A stretch of 6,191 nucleotides of DNA from an uncultured Amaricoccus sp. (lineage in GTDB: Bacteria; Pseudomonadota; Alphaproteobacteria; Rhodobacterales; Rhodobacteraceae). The translations under genes were made by a program, and so were the position numbers. The notes beneath the pieces are model-generated. The model saw only the letters and a program-made list of their open reading frames with translations, was not told the DNA's origin and did not search any database. The stretch's first letter is position 1. Each line of letters begins with the position of its first letter. The stretch covers positions 1 through 6,191 of the forward strand of contig NZ_CALLYO010000647.1 in NCBI RefSeq assembly GCF_937858865.1, given 5' to 3'. Below are positions 1 to 5,878 of this stretch, in pieces.

Positions 1-465
1 GAGGACGCGCGCGCCCTCGATCCCCTGCCGCGCGGTGGCGACGATGCGGGCGCCGTTCAGCCGCGCCCCCTCCCCCGCCACGGCGGCATAGGTGCGGCCG
101 AGCGCGGGCAGGTGGACGAGGGCCGCGACCGGGCGGCCGGCCTCGACCACGGCGAGGGACAGCGCCCAGCCCTTCTCGCCGGCGAGGAAGGCGCGGGTGC
201 CGTCGATCGGGTCGACGACGAAGACCCGCGGCGCGCCGAGGCGCGCGGGGTCGTCCTCGCTCTCCTCCGAGAGCCAGCCGTAGCCGGGGCGGGCCGAAAG
301 CAGCCGCTCGGCGAGCAGCCGGTCGACCGCTATGTCGGCCGCGCTGACCGGGCCGAGGCCGCCCGCCTTCTCGCGTACCGGCCCGGGGTCGTGGACGCGG
401 GCGAGGGCGAGCGCACCCGCCTCGCGCGCCGCCGCCTCGAGGAGCGCGAGGTCAGCTTCCGGCAA
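1..465 (-). CDS. cysQ: CysQ / inositol monophosphatase family phosphatase, N-terminal part (runs off left edge)
   Basis: The first 155 residues of a Mg2+-dependent phosphatase of the FIG superfamily are visible. By family, it hydrolyses 3'-phosphoadenosine 5'-phosphate (CysQ role in sulfate assimilation) or an inositol-phosphate-like substrate in the cytoplasm. The sequence shows PVSAAD (39-44), LSEES (65-69, metal-ligand Glu67) and the hallmark DPIDGTRAF (85-93, metal ligands Asp85 and Asp88). A segment ALVHLPALGRTYAA (115-128) follows, then GARLNG (133-138). The C-terminal part with the last metal-binding Asp (WDxA-type motif) lies outside the window. The start is TTG at 465-463: an in-frame TGA lies directly upstream (468-466) and I see no in-frame ATG or GTG before the conserved motifs. 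A GAGG at 478-475 sits 9 bases upstream. The gene overlaps the end of pmbA by 14 bases in another frame, so it is probably co-transcribed and translationally coupled. The family call is firm; CysQ rather than a general IMPase is likely but not proven. Confidence 0.85.
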   Translation of the reverse strand, partial: MPEADLALLEAAAREAGALALARVHDPGPVREKAGGLGPVSAADIAVDRLLAERLLSARPGYGWLSEESEDDPARLGAPRVFVVDPIDGTRAFLAGEKGWALSLAVVEAGRPVAALVHLPALGRTYAAVAGEGARLNGARIVATARQGIEGARVL

Positions 466-1798
466 TCACCAGGCCCTCGACGAGGAGGCTCGGCACCAGG
501 CGCGAGCGATGCGGCAGCGCGTCGTTCGCCGGGCGGATCGTCTTCAGCATCGCGCGGAGGTTGCCGGCAACCGTGCATTCGTTGACCGGGCGGACGATCT
601 CGCCCTTCTCGACCCAGAAGCCGCTCGCGCCGCGGGAATAGTCGCCGGTCGTCGGGTTGATCGAGGCGCCGATGAGCTCGGTGACGAGGAGGCCCGTCCC
701 CATCTCGGCGAGGAGCTGGTCGCGGGTGACCGCGCCCGGGGTCAGCGTCAGGTTGCCGGCCGAGGGCGAGGGCGGCGAGGCGGTGCCGCGGGCGGCGTTG
801 CCGGTGCTGGCGAGGCCGAGCTGGCGGCCGGTGGCGAGATCGAGGATCCAGCTCTCCAGCACGCCCCCCGCCACCAGCGCCCGGCGGGCGCAGGGCAGGC
901 CCTCGGCGTCGAACGGGCGCGAGCCGGCGATGCGCGGGCGGAAGGGCTCCTCGACGAGGTCGATGCCGGCGGGGAGCACGCGCTCGCCCATGGCGTCCTT
1001 CAGCCAGCTCGCGCCGCGGGCGACCGAGAGGCCGTTGATCGCCTGCACCAGGTGGCCGATCAGGCCGGAGGCGACGCGCTCGTCGTAGACGACGGGCCAG
1101 GCGCCGGTCGGGGGCTTGGCGGCGCCGGCCCGGGCCGCGGCGCGCTCGCCGGCGAGCCGGCCGATCCCGGCCGGGTCGGGCAGGTCGGCGTGGTGGGTGC
1201 GGCTCTCGAAGGCATAGTCGCGCTCCATGCCGGTGCCCTCGCCGGAGATCGCCACCGCCTGCACCGAATGGCCGGTGCGGGCGTAGCCGCCGGAGAAGCC
1301 GTTCGTCGCCGCGAGATGCACGCGCGAGGCCGACCAGCCGGCCCCGGCCCCGTCCATCCGGGTGACCCCGGGGACGGCGAGCGCCGCCGCCTCGGCGGCG
1401 AGCGCCGCCTCGCGGAGCGCGTCGGGCGAGGGCAAGGGCGCGGCGTCCGCGAGGTCTAGAGCGGCGACGTCCCAGCCGCGCGCCAGCTGCTCCGGCGCGG
1501 CGAGGCCGCACCAGGGGTCCTCCGGCGCCTCGCGCGCCATGGCGACGGCGCGCTCGGCCATGGCGGCGATCGTCGCGGCGCGGGTGTCGCTGGCCGAGAC
1601 GCAGGCCTGGCGCCGGCCGAGGAGCACGCGCAGGCCGAGGTCGATCCCCTCCGCCCGCTCGGCCTGCTCGAGCGCGCCGTTCCGCACCTCGATCGAGAGG
1701 CTGTCGCCGGCCACCACGATCGCGTCCGCCGCCTCGGCGCCGGCGGCGCGGGCCGCGTCGAGCAGCCGTCCGGCCAGCGCCTCGAGATCCTCCGCCAT
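452..1798 (-). CDS. pmbA: TldD/PmbA family protein, PmbA (TldE) subunit
   Basis: This encodes 448 residues, close to the roughly 450 of E. coli PmbA. In E. coli, TldD and PmbA (TldE) form a cytoplasmic metalloprotease complex that removes the microcin B17 leader and degrades the antitoxin CcdA; TldD carries the HExxxH zinc site. No HExxxH is visible here, which fits the non-catalytic PmbA partner. Recognisable conserved blocks are SLSIEVRNGALEQAERAEG (33-51), MERDYAFESR (191-200), MGTGLLVTELIG (366-377), TGDYSRGASGFWVEKGEI (384-401) and the C-terminal CTVAGNL block. The ATG at 1798-1796 has an AGGTG sequence a few bases upstream and the N-terminus aligns with family length. A candidate promoter lies at 1829-1857. 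The downstream phosphatase gene overlaps its end, an arrangement I associate with alphaproteobacteria. No tldD gene is in the window. Confidence 0.93.
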   Translation of the reverse strand: MAEDLEALAGRLLDAARAAGAEAADAIVVAGDSLSIEVRNGALEQAERAEGIDLGLRVLLGRRQACVSASDTRAATIAAMAERAVAMAREAPEDPWCGLAAPEQLARGWDVAALDLADAAPLPSPDALREAALAAEAAALAVPGVTRMDGAGAGWSASRVHLAATNGFSGGYARTGHSVQAVAISGEGTGMERDYAFESRTHHADLPDPAGIGRLAGERAAARAGAAKPPTGAWPVVYDERVASGLIGHLVQAINGLSVARGASWLKDAMGERVLPAGIDLVEEPFRPRIAGSRPFDAEGLPCARRALVAGGVLESWILDLATGRQLGLASTGNAARGTASPPSPSAGNLTLTPGAVTRDQLLAEMGTGLLVTELIGASINPTTGDYSRGASGFWVEKGEIVRPVNECTVAGNLRAMLKTIRPANDALPHRSRLVPSLLVEGLVIAGS

Positions 1799-1828
1799 GC
1801 TCGCACCTGCCTCGTCGGGGTTCGCCGC

Positions 1829-1857
1829 TACCTAGGCGCTTTCGCCCGCGGCGGCAA
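1829..1857 (-). promoter_or_regulatory. candidate sigma-70-type promoter for pmbA-cysQ
   Basis: Read on the minus strand, TTGCCG (1857-1852) is separated by 17 bases from TAGGTA (1834-1829). The -10 box would put the transcription start near 1822, about 24 bases before the pmbA ATG at 1798. Spacing and position are right and the -35 is good, but the -10 is only a partial match, so this is a hypothesis. Confidence 0.35.
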
Positions 1858-1884
1858 CCTCGGGCAAGCTCCGGCCGTACCCCC

Positions 1885-1913
1885 TTGCCTTTCCCGCCCC
1901 GAGCGCCTTTCAT
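1885..1913 (+). promoter_or_regulatory. candidate promoter for the 1947-2714 SDR gene
   Basis: TTGCCT (1885-1890), a 17-base spacer and TTTCAT (1908-1913) lie upstream of the SDR start at 1947, in the shared divergent gap with pmbA. A start near 1920 would leave a leader of about 27 bases containing GAGAGG (1933-1938). The -10 box is weak, so confidence is low. Confidence 0.25.
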
Positions 1914-1946
1914 CCCGGCAGGTGACCGCCTCGAGAGGGAAAGCGC

Positions 1947-2714
1947 ATGGGCCAGCTCGACGGCAAGTCGGTGATCCTGACCGGGGCGAGCCGCGGCATC
2001 GGCGCCGCCGCCGCCGAGGCGATGGCGGCGGAGGGGGCGCGGCTCCTGCTGCTCGCCCGCTCGGCCGAGGGGATCACGGGGCTCGCCACCTACCTGCGGC
2101 GGAGCGGCGCCCAGGCCGAGGCGATGACCTGCGACGTCGCGGAATGGACCCAGGTGCAGGCCGCGGTCGCCCGCGCGCACGAGGCCTTCGGCCGCATCGA
2201 CGCGCTGGTCAACAACGCCGGCGTCATCGAGCCGATCGGCCCGCTCGCCGCCGCCGACCCGCGCGCCTGGGCGCATGCCGCCGACGTCAACTTCAAGGGC
2301 GTCTTCTTCGGCACCCGCGCCGTCCTGCCCGGGATGCGGGCGCAGGGCTCGGGCACCATCGTCAACCTCGGCTCGGGCGCGGCGCACAACCCGCTCGAGG
2401 GCTGGAGCCAGTACTGCTCGGCCAAGGCCGCGGCGGCGATGCTGACCCGCTGCACCCACCTCGAGAACCGCGGCCGCGGCGTCCGCGTCTTCTCGCTCTC
2501 GCCGGGGACGGTCGCCACCGACATGCAGCGGACGATCCGGGCGAGCGGGATCAACCCGGTCAGCCAGATGGACTTCTCCGCCCACGCCCCGGTCGAGCAC
2601 CCCGCCCGCGCCCTCGTCTGGCTGCTGACCGAGGACGCCGCCCCCTTCGCCGGCGAGGAGATCTCGCTCCGCGACCCGGAGATGCGCGCCCGGATCGGCC
2701 TTCCCCCGGCCTGA
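1947..2714 (+). CDS. SDR family oxidoreductase (SDR-1), classical type
   Basis: This is a cytoplasmic NAD(P)(H)-dependent alcohol/ketone oxidoreductase of 255 residues, the usual length for a classical SDR. The Rossmann motif TGASRGIG is at 12-19, Asp63 follows (adenine contact), and NNAG is at 89-92. The catalytic set is complete: Asn115, Ser143, Tyr156 and Lys160 (YCSAK). Arg16 in the glycine-rich loop and Arg38 after the second strand favour NADP(H) over NAD(H); that is inferred from family rules. After the catalytic region, SPGTVATDM (about 190-198) is the usual cofactor-clamp segment. The ATG at 1947 follows GAGAGG with 8 bases between, and the protein begins directly with the expected first strand. 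It is a single gene divergent from pmbA and convergent with SDR-2, so it has its own promoter. The substrate cannot be read from the sequence; FabG-like activity is possible, but the short C-terminus ending in RARIGLPPA is not FabG-like. Confidence 0.93.
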   Translation: MGQLDGKSVILTGASRGIGAAAAEAMAAEGARLLLLARSAEGITGLATYLRRSGAQAEAMTCDVAEWTQVQAAVARAHEAFGRIDALVNNAGVIEPIGPLAAADPRAWAHAADVNFKGVFFGTRAVLPGMRAQGSGTIVNLGSGAAHNPLEGWSQYCSAKAAAAMLTRCTHLENRGRGVRVFSLSPGTVATDMQRTIRASGINPVSQMDFSAHAPVEHPARALVWLLTEDAAPFAGEEISLRDPEMRARIGLPPA

Positions 2715-2728
2715 CCCCGGGGCGAAGA

Positions 2729-2840
2729 AGGGCAGCGCCCTCCCCGCCTGTCCCCGCCCGACGCCCTGCGTCGGGCAGCGCCCGCACCGCCCCCCCGGGG
2801 CGGGCGCTTCTCGCCCACCCCGCGGCGCGGGCGCTGCCCT
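2729..2840. repeat. cluster of repeated and inverted GGGCAGCGCCC motifs between convergent genes
   Basis: AGGGCAGCGCCC at 2729-2740 and GGGCAGCGCCCGC at 2773-2785 are direct copies of one core. The reverse complement GCGGGCGCTGCCCT occurs at 2827-2840, matching the first copy over 12 bases and the second over 13 without a mismatch. A further partial inverted copy, GCGGGCGCT, is at 2800-2808. The core is itself a small hairpin (GGGC-AGC-GCCC). The copies can pair in several mutually exclusive ways. The region contains no gene I can support. Confidence 0.7.
2756..2808. terminator. probable two-way terminator hairpins for convergent SDR-1 and SDR-2
   Basis: Two adjacent hairpins lie between the stop codons at 2714 (plus) and 2863 (minus). 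The first has an 8-bp stem, GCCCGACG (2756-2763) with CGTCGGGC (2769-2776), and a 5-base loop. The second has a 9-bp stem, AGCGCCCGC (2777-2785) with GCGGGCGCT (2800-2808), and a 14-base loop. No real T-tract follows either one, so they may be non-canonical or Rho-assisted terminators. The convergent position is the main functional argument. Confidence 0.45.
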
Positions 2841-2862
2841 CGTCTCCCCGGATCGGCCGCGC

Positions 2863-3741
2863 TCAGTCCTTGCCGCGGGCCACAAACGCGGCAAACGCCT
2901 CGGCATAGTCCGGATGCCAGCGCGACAGCGCCGGGCGGTTCTCGACGATATCGCCCGCCGCCCAGAGGATGCGCCGCTCGTCGAGCGCGCGCGACACGTC
3001 GTTGTCTGGGCAGAGGATGTAGAAATCCCCCGCCGCCACCCGCCCGAGCATGAAGTCGACCGTCTCCTCCGGCGTCCAGGCCGCCGCCGGCTTCTCGGTG
3101 CGGTCCCCGCGCGTCAGCGGCGTGAAGACGAAGCCCGGGATGAAGAGGTGCGCGGTGATCCCGCTCCCCTCGCCCTGGCGCAACTCGTGGGCGAGCGCCT
3201 CGGTGAAGGCCTTCACCCCCGCCTTGGAGACGTTGTAGGCCGGATTGCCCGGCGGCGTGGTGATCCCCTGCTTCGAGCCGGTGTTGACGACGAGCCCCGG
3301 CCGCCCGGTCGCCCGGCTGCGGGCGATCATGTTCGGCACGAAGGCCTGGGTGCCGTTGATGACGCCCCAGAGATTGACCGAGAGCACCTTCTCCCAGGTC
3401 TCCGCCGGCCCGAGGACGGTCGAGGGCGGCTCGATGCCGGCATTGTTCATCAGCACGTCGGTGCCGCCCCAGCGGCTGGCGACCGTGGCCTCGAGCCCCT
3501 GCACCTCGTCGAGGCGCGCGACGTTGGCGTCGACCGCCATCACCGCGTCCGCCCCGCGCGGCGCCGCGGCGGCGATCCGGTCGGCGGCGGCCGCCAGCCG
3601 GTCGGCGCCGAGATCGGCGATGCAGACCCGGAGCCCCATGGCGGCGAGGCGGCAGGCGGCGGCAAGGCCGATGCCCGAGGCGCCGCCGGTGACGACGGCG
3701 ATGGAGTCGGGAACGAGGGCGGGATGGGACATGGTCGTCAT
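2863..3741 (-). CDS. SDR family NAD(P)-dependent oxidoreductase (SDR-2), C-terminally extended
   Basis: A cytoplasmic short-chain dehydrogenase/reductase of 292 residues. TGGASGIG is at 18-25, Asp43 ends the second strand (suggesting NAD(H)), NNAG is at 99-102, and the catalytic set is Asn123, Ser156, Tyr169 and Lys173 (YNVSK). It is about 40 residues longer than a minimal SDR; the extra C-terminus includes FYILCPDNDV and ends in a WHPDYAEAFAAFVA segment, which I associate with a distinct conserved subgroup of uncharacterised SDRs. The start at 3741 forms an ATGA overlap with the stop of the upstream zinc alcohol dehydrogenase, with GAGG just upstream. A second in-frame ATG at 3732-3730 (Met4) would give 289 residues and cannot be excluded. 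Translation is probably coupled to the dehydrogenase, suggesting the two act on the same or successive substrates. The substrate is unknown. Confidence 0.92.
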   Translation of the reverse strand: MTTMSHPALVPDSIAVVTGGASGIGLAAACRLAAMGLRVCIADLGADRLAAAADRIAAAAPRGADAVMAVDANVARLDEVQGLEATVASRWGGTDVLMNNAGIEPPSTVLGPAETWEKVLSVNLWGVINGTQAFVPNMIARSRATGRPGLVVNTGSKQGITTPPGNPAYNVSKAGVKAFTEALAHELRQGEGSGITAHLFIPGFVFTPLTRGDRTEKPAAAWTPEETVDFMLGRVAAGDFYILCPDNDVSRALDERRILWAAGDIVENRPALSRWHPDYAEAFAAFVARGKD

Positions 3742-4745
3742 ATACCTCGGGCGCTGGCCGGAACCACCATCACCTTGACCTCGCCGGCCCGGGCCGGGCT
3801 CGCGATCGCCTCCATGGCCTCGGCAAGCGGGATGCGGCGCGAGACGAGCGGCGCGACCGCCACGCGGCCACGCGCGATCAGCTCGGCGGCGCGGGTCTGG
3901 GTGAAGGGGTTGATGTAGGAGAAGTAGAGCTGCACCTCGCGCACCAGGTGGTCGAAGGGCTCGATCGCCACCCGCTCGCCGCGCGGCAGCACGCCGAGGA
4001 CGACGACCCGCCCGCCGGCGCGGGTGAGGCCACCCGCCTCGGCCACCGTCTCCGGCACGCCGGCGCATTCGAGCGTCAGGTCCGCCCCCTCGGGCCAGAC
4101 CGCCCGCACCCCGGCGGCATCGCCCGCCGTCGCCGCCGCCCCGATCGTCGCCGCCAGCGCGCGCTTCCCGGGGTTGCGGGTCAGCAGCAGCACCTCGGCG
4201 CCGGCCAGCGCGGCGAGCTGCAGCGCGAGGAGCCCGATCACCCCGCCGCCGATGACCAGCACCCGCTCGCCCGGGCGCGGGTTGCCGATGTCGACGCCGT
4301 GCAACGTGCAGGCGAGCGGCTCGCAGAAGGCGCCCCGCTCGGGATCGAGGTCCACCGGCAGCACCACCGCCTTGCCGGCGGGAAAGACCGCATATTCGGC
4401 GAAGCCGCCGTCGCGGTGGATGCCGGTCGCGACGTTGCTGGCGCAGAGGTTCACCTTGCCGCGCAGGCAGGCGTCGCACCGGCCGCACCAGTCGTTCGGA
4501 TCGCAGGTGACGAGCGCACCCTCGGGCACGTCGACGCCCGCCCCGCGGCCGACGACGGTGCCGGCGAACTCGTGCCCGAGCGTCACCGGCGGCGCCGAGG
4601 GGAACTCGCCCTTGAACAGATGCCGGTCGGTGCCGCAGATCCCCGCTGCGGCAACGCGCACCAGAATCTCCCCCGGCCCCGGATCGGGTACCGGCACCTC
4701 CTCGAGACGAAGATCGCCGATCCCGTGCAGCCGCACCGCCAGCAT
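3738..4745 (-). CDS. zinc-dependent medium-chain alcohol dehydrogenase (sorbitol/threonine dehydrogenase-like)
   Basis: A 335-residue cytoplasmic medium-chain dehydrogenase oxidising a secondary alcohol or polyol with NAD(P)+. Catalytic zinc ligands are visible as Cys37 (AGICGTD), His58-Glu59 (GHEFAG) and Glu142 (CEPLAC, the polyol-dehydrogenase type ligand). The structural zinc site is complete: Cys87, Cys90, Cys93 and Cys101. The cofactor domain carries GGGVIG at 166-171. After its second strand the sequence reads LLLTRN (186-191), with Arg190 and no acidic residue, which suggests NADP(H) or relaxed cofactor use. The ATG at 4745 is preceded by a perfect AGGAGG at 4759-4754 with 8 bases between. 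Its TGA overlaps the ATG of SDR-2 (ATGA), so the two form an operon. The nearest familiar families are sorbitol, L-threonine and butanediol dehydrogenases; I cannot choose a substrate. Confidence 0.92.
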   Translation of the reverse strand: MLAVRLHGIGDLRLEEVPVPDPGPGEILVRVAAAGICGTDRHLFKGEFPSAPPVTLGHEFAGTVVGRGAGVDVPEGALVTCDPNDWCGRCDACLRGKVNLCASNVATGIHRDGGFAEYAVFPAGKAVVLPVDLDPERGAFCEPLACTLHGVDIGNPRPGERVLVIGGGVIGLLALQLAALAGAEVLLLTRNPGKRALAATIGAAATAGDAAGVRAVWPEGADLTLECAGVPETVAEAGGLTRAGGRVVVLGVLPRGERVAIEPFDHLVREVQLYFSYINPFTQTRAAELIARGRVAVAPLVSRRIPLAEAMEAIASPARAGEVKVMVVPASARGI

Positions 4746-4753
4746 CGCTCCCG

Positions 4754-4759
4754 CCTCCT
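4754..4759 (-). promoter_or_regulatory. strong Shine-Dalgarno site of the zinc alcohol dehydrogenase
   Basis: AGGAGG read on the minus strand, 8 bases before the ATG at 4745. It fixes the start, because the open frame continues far upstream through the DUF1328 gene without a matching conserved domain. Confidence 0.75.
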
Positions 4760-4776
4760 CCCGCCTGGCCCCGGCT

Positions 4777-4807
4777 ACATTCGCACGGGACAGGGCGCGG
4801 GAGTCAA
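4777..4807 (-). promoter_or_regulatory. weak candidate promoter for the alcohol dehydrogenase-SDR-2 operon
   Basis: On the minus strand TTGACT (4807-4802), a good -35 box that overlaps the DUF1328 stop codon, is followed after 19 bases by GAATGT (4782-4777). The spacer is longer than the ideal 17 and the -10 is poor. If it is not real, the operon may be read from the stress promoter upstream of DUF1328, since only 58 bases separate the genes. Confidence 0.22.
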
Positions 4808-4971
4808 CCGCGGCCGCGGACGAGGTGGGCGACGACCGAGATGGCGAAGAGCACGATGGCGACGAAGAAGATGATCTTGGCGATCGAGATCGCCGCGCCG
4901 GCGATGCCGCCGAAGCCGAGGATCGCCGCGACCAGCGCGATGACGAGGAAGGCGAGCGCCCATCCGAGCAT
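4804..4971 (-). CDS. DUF1328 (YtjA-like) small membrane protein
   Basis: A 55-residue hydrophobic protein beginning [20 protein letters not shown]. It has two predicted membrane segments: residues 4-20, and about 33-50 ([18 protein letters not shown]), joined by a glycine/alanine-rich turn, [12 protein letters not shown] (21-32). It ends in VRGRG. Length and pattern match the DUF1328 family of small inner-membrane proteins of unknown function; I recognise the FGGIAG...AKIIFF...F pattern as typical. The ATG at 4971 has GGGAG (4984-4980) 8 bases upstream, and 70 bases separate it from the Crp/Fnr stop codon. An exact EcfG-type promoter lies just upstream, so a general-stress role is likely. A competing frame on the same strand (start at 4963) gives an arginine-rich protein without family features and is discounted. 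Confidence 0.88.
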   Translation of the reverse strand: MLGWALAFLVIALVAAILGFGGIAGAAISIAKIIFFVAIVLFAISVVAHLVRGRG

Positions 4972-5005
4972 GTCCGTATCTCCCGCATTGCGGACCCGGC
5001 GGTGA

Positions 5006-5030
5006 AACGCGCCGCGCGCCCGGTCGTTCC
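5006..5030 (-). promoter_or_regulatory. EcfG-type (general stress response) promoter of the DUF1328 gene
   Basis: Read on the minus strand, GGAAC (5030-5026) is followed after exactly 16 bases by CGTT (5009-5006). This is the published alphaproteobacterial general-stress sigma factor consensus GGAAC-N16/17-CGTT. The start of transcription would fall near 4998-5000, leaving a leader of about 27 bases with its own Shine-Dalgarno site before the ATG at 4971. I saw no second pair of these boxes with this spacing elsewhere in the window. Position, spacing and the gene family downstream agree. Confidence 0.68.
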
Positions 5031-5041
5031 CCGCGCCGCGC

Positions 5042-5782
5042 TCAGATCAGCGGCCGGCACGGGCCCTCGACCCGCTCGTAGGAGCCGATCCGCTCGAGCT
5101 CGCGGCGGGCGAGGATGACGATCGCGTCCTCGCTCCAGCGCACCACCTCCTGCTCGCGCAGCCGCCGCAGCGTGCGGCTGAGGTGCACGGTGGTGATCCC
5201 GAGCGCATCGGCGAAATGCGCCTGGGTGAAGGGCGCGCGCAGCGCGTCGTTGCCGGCGTAGCCCACCGCCTCGGCGCGGTCGTAGAGATGCAGGATCAGG
5301 TAGGCGACCCGCTCGATCGCGTTGCGCTGGCCGACGCTCAGCAGGTGCCCGTCGAGCAGCTGCTCCTCGCGCGCCGCGCTCCAGGTCATGGCGAAGCCGA
5401 GCGAGGCGTGGTCGCGGAAGACCGACCAGACCTTGTCGCGCTGGAAGACGCAGAGCCGCGCCCGGGTCAGCGCGGTGACCGTATGCTGCATCTCGTTCAT
5501 GATCGCGAGCTGCAGCCCGACGAGATCCCCCGGCAGGGCGAAGTTCAGCACCTGCCGGCGGCCGTCCTCGATCTGCTTGTGGCGGAAGGCCCAGCCCTCG
5601 AGGATGGTGTAGAGGTGCGGGCTGGCGCTGTCCTCCATCAGGATGGTGGCCCCGGCATCGACGACGAGCTCGCCGCGCTTGAAGCCGTGCATGAAGGCGA
5701 GCTCCTCGCGGGTGAGCGCGCGGAAGACCGGGCGCGCGCGCAGCGGGCATATCTCGCAGGGGATCGGGTCCCGCCGCGGCAT
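5042..5782 (-). CDS. Crp/Fnr family transcriptional regulator
   Basis: A 246-residue cytoplasmic DNA-binding regulator. Residues about 20-115 form the cyclic-nucleotide-binding-type beta roll ([19 protein letters not shown] at 73-91); a long dimerisation helix follows (about 117-170). The winged helix-turn-helix spans about 184-224, with recognition helix [12 protein letters not shown] at 197-208. Ser202 and Arg203 match Fnr Ser212/Arg213, but Fnr Glu209 is replaced by Val199, so the DNA target is probably not the classic TTGAT-N4-ATCAA. Cys9, Cys12 and Cys111 align with three of the four Fnr iron-sulfur ligands; the fourth position is Pro18. The start at 5782 is chosen because GGGAGGAG lies 5 bases upstream and homologues begin close to the [11 protein letters not shown] block. 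An in-frame ATG at 5815 with GGAGG 7 bases upstream is a credible alternative adding 11 residues. The gene is divergent from SDR-3. Confidence 0.9.
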   Translation of the reverse strand: MPRRDPIPCEICPLRARPVFRALTREELAFMHGFKRGELVVDAGATILMEDSASPHLYTILEGWAFRHKQIEDGRRQVLNFALPGDLVGLQLAIMNEMQHTVTALTRARLCVFQRDKVWSVFRDHASLGFAMTWSAAREEQLLDGHLLSVGQRNAIERVAYLILHLYDRAEAVGYAGNDALRAPFTQAHFADALGITTVHLSRTLRRLREQEVVRWSEDAIVILARRELERIGSYERVEGPCRPLI

Positions 5783-5827
5783 TGGCGCTCCTCCCGAGGG
5801 TCGACGCGAGTCCATCCGAAAACCTCC
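5783..5827 (-). promoter_or_regulatory. two competing ribosome binding sites at the Crp/Fnr start
   Basis: On the minus strand GGAGG (5827-5823) lies 7 bases before an ATG at 5815, and GGGAGGAG (5795-5788) lies 5 bases before an in-frame ATG at 5782. Both are good. The second gives the family-length protein; the first adds MDSRRPSGGAP, a polar stretch without visible features. Confidence 0.5.
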
Positions 5828-5848
5828 GCCATGGCAATGCCCGGAGCG

Positions 5849-5878
5849 CCGCGCGCGTTCCGCGCGGGGGCTTCCCCC
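5849..5878. other. paired inverted repeats in the Crp/Fnr-SDR-3 divergent gap
   Basis: CCGCGCG (5849-5855) pairs with CGCGCGG (5861-5867) around a 5-base loop, and GGGGG (5866-5870) pairs with CCCCC (5874-5878) around CTT. The two stems overlap by two bases, so they are alternatives. They may be an operator or leader hairpin, but GC-only repeats arise easily by chance at this base composition. Confidence 0.3.

Noticed and set aside
332..1459. Plus-strand open frame of 375 codons opposite pmbA
   Set aside because: Low-complexity Ala/Arg/Gly product with no recognisable motif; antisense shadow of a well-supported gene.
2090..2818. Minus-strand 242-codon frame opposite SDR-1
   Set aside because: Serine/arginine/alanine-rich antisense shadow with no domain; SDR-1 has a complete set of catalytic motifs.
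330..2906. Minus-strand open frame of about 858 codons running through pmbA, the intergenic gap and opposite SDR-1
   Set aside because: Its product is an arginine/glycine/alanine-rich string without domains and crosses convincing genes in other frames. Long spurious frames are expected at this GC content.
2863..4488. Possible fusion extending SDR-2 upstream to 4488
   Set aside because: The upstream residues are an out-of-frame reading of the alcohol dehydrogenase; the ATGA start at 3741 fits the SDR N-terminus.
4775..4963. 62-residue minus-strand frame overlapping DUF1328
   Set aside because: Arginine/proline-rich with no family features, whereas the frame starting at 4971 gives a recognisable DUF1328 membrane protein with a Shine-Dalgarno site and promoter.
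3738..5837. Possible long fusion extending the zinc alcohol dehydrogenase N-terminally to 5837
   Set aside because: The upstream part is a shadow of the DUF1328 and Crp/Fnr genes; a perfect Shine-Dalgarno site and the family N-terminus place the start at 4745.
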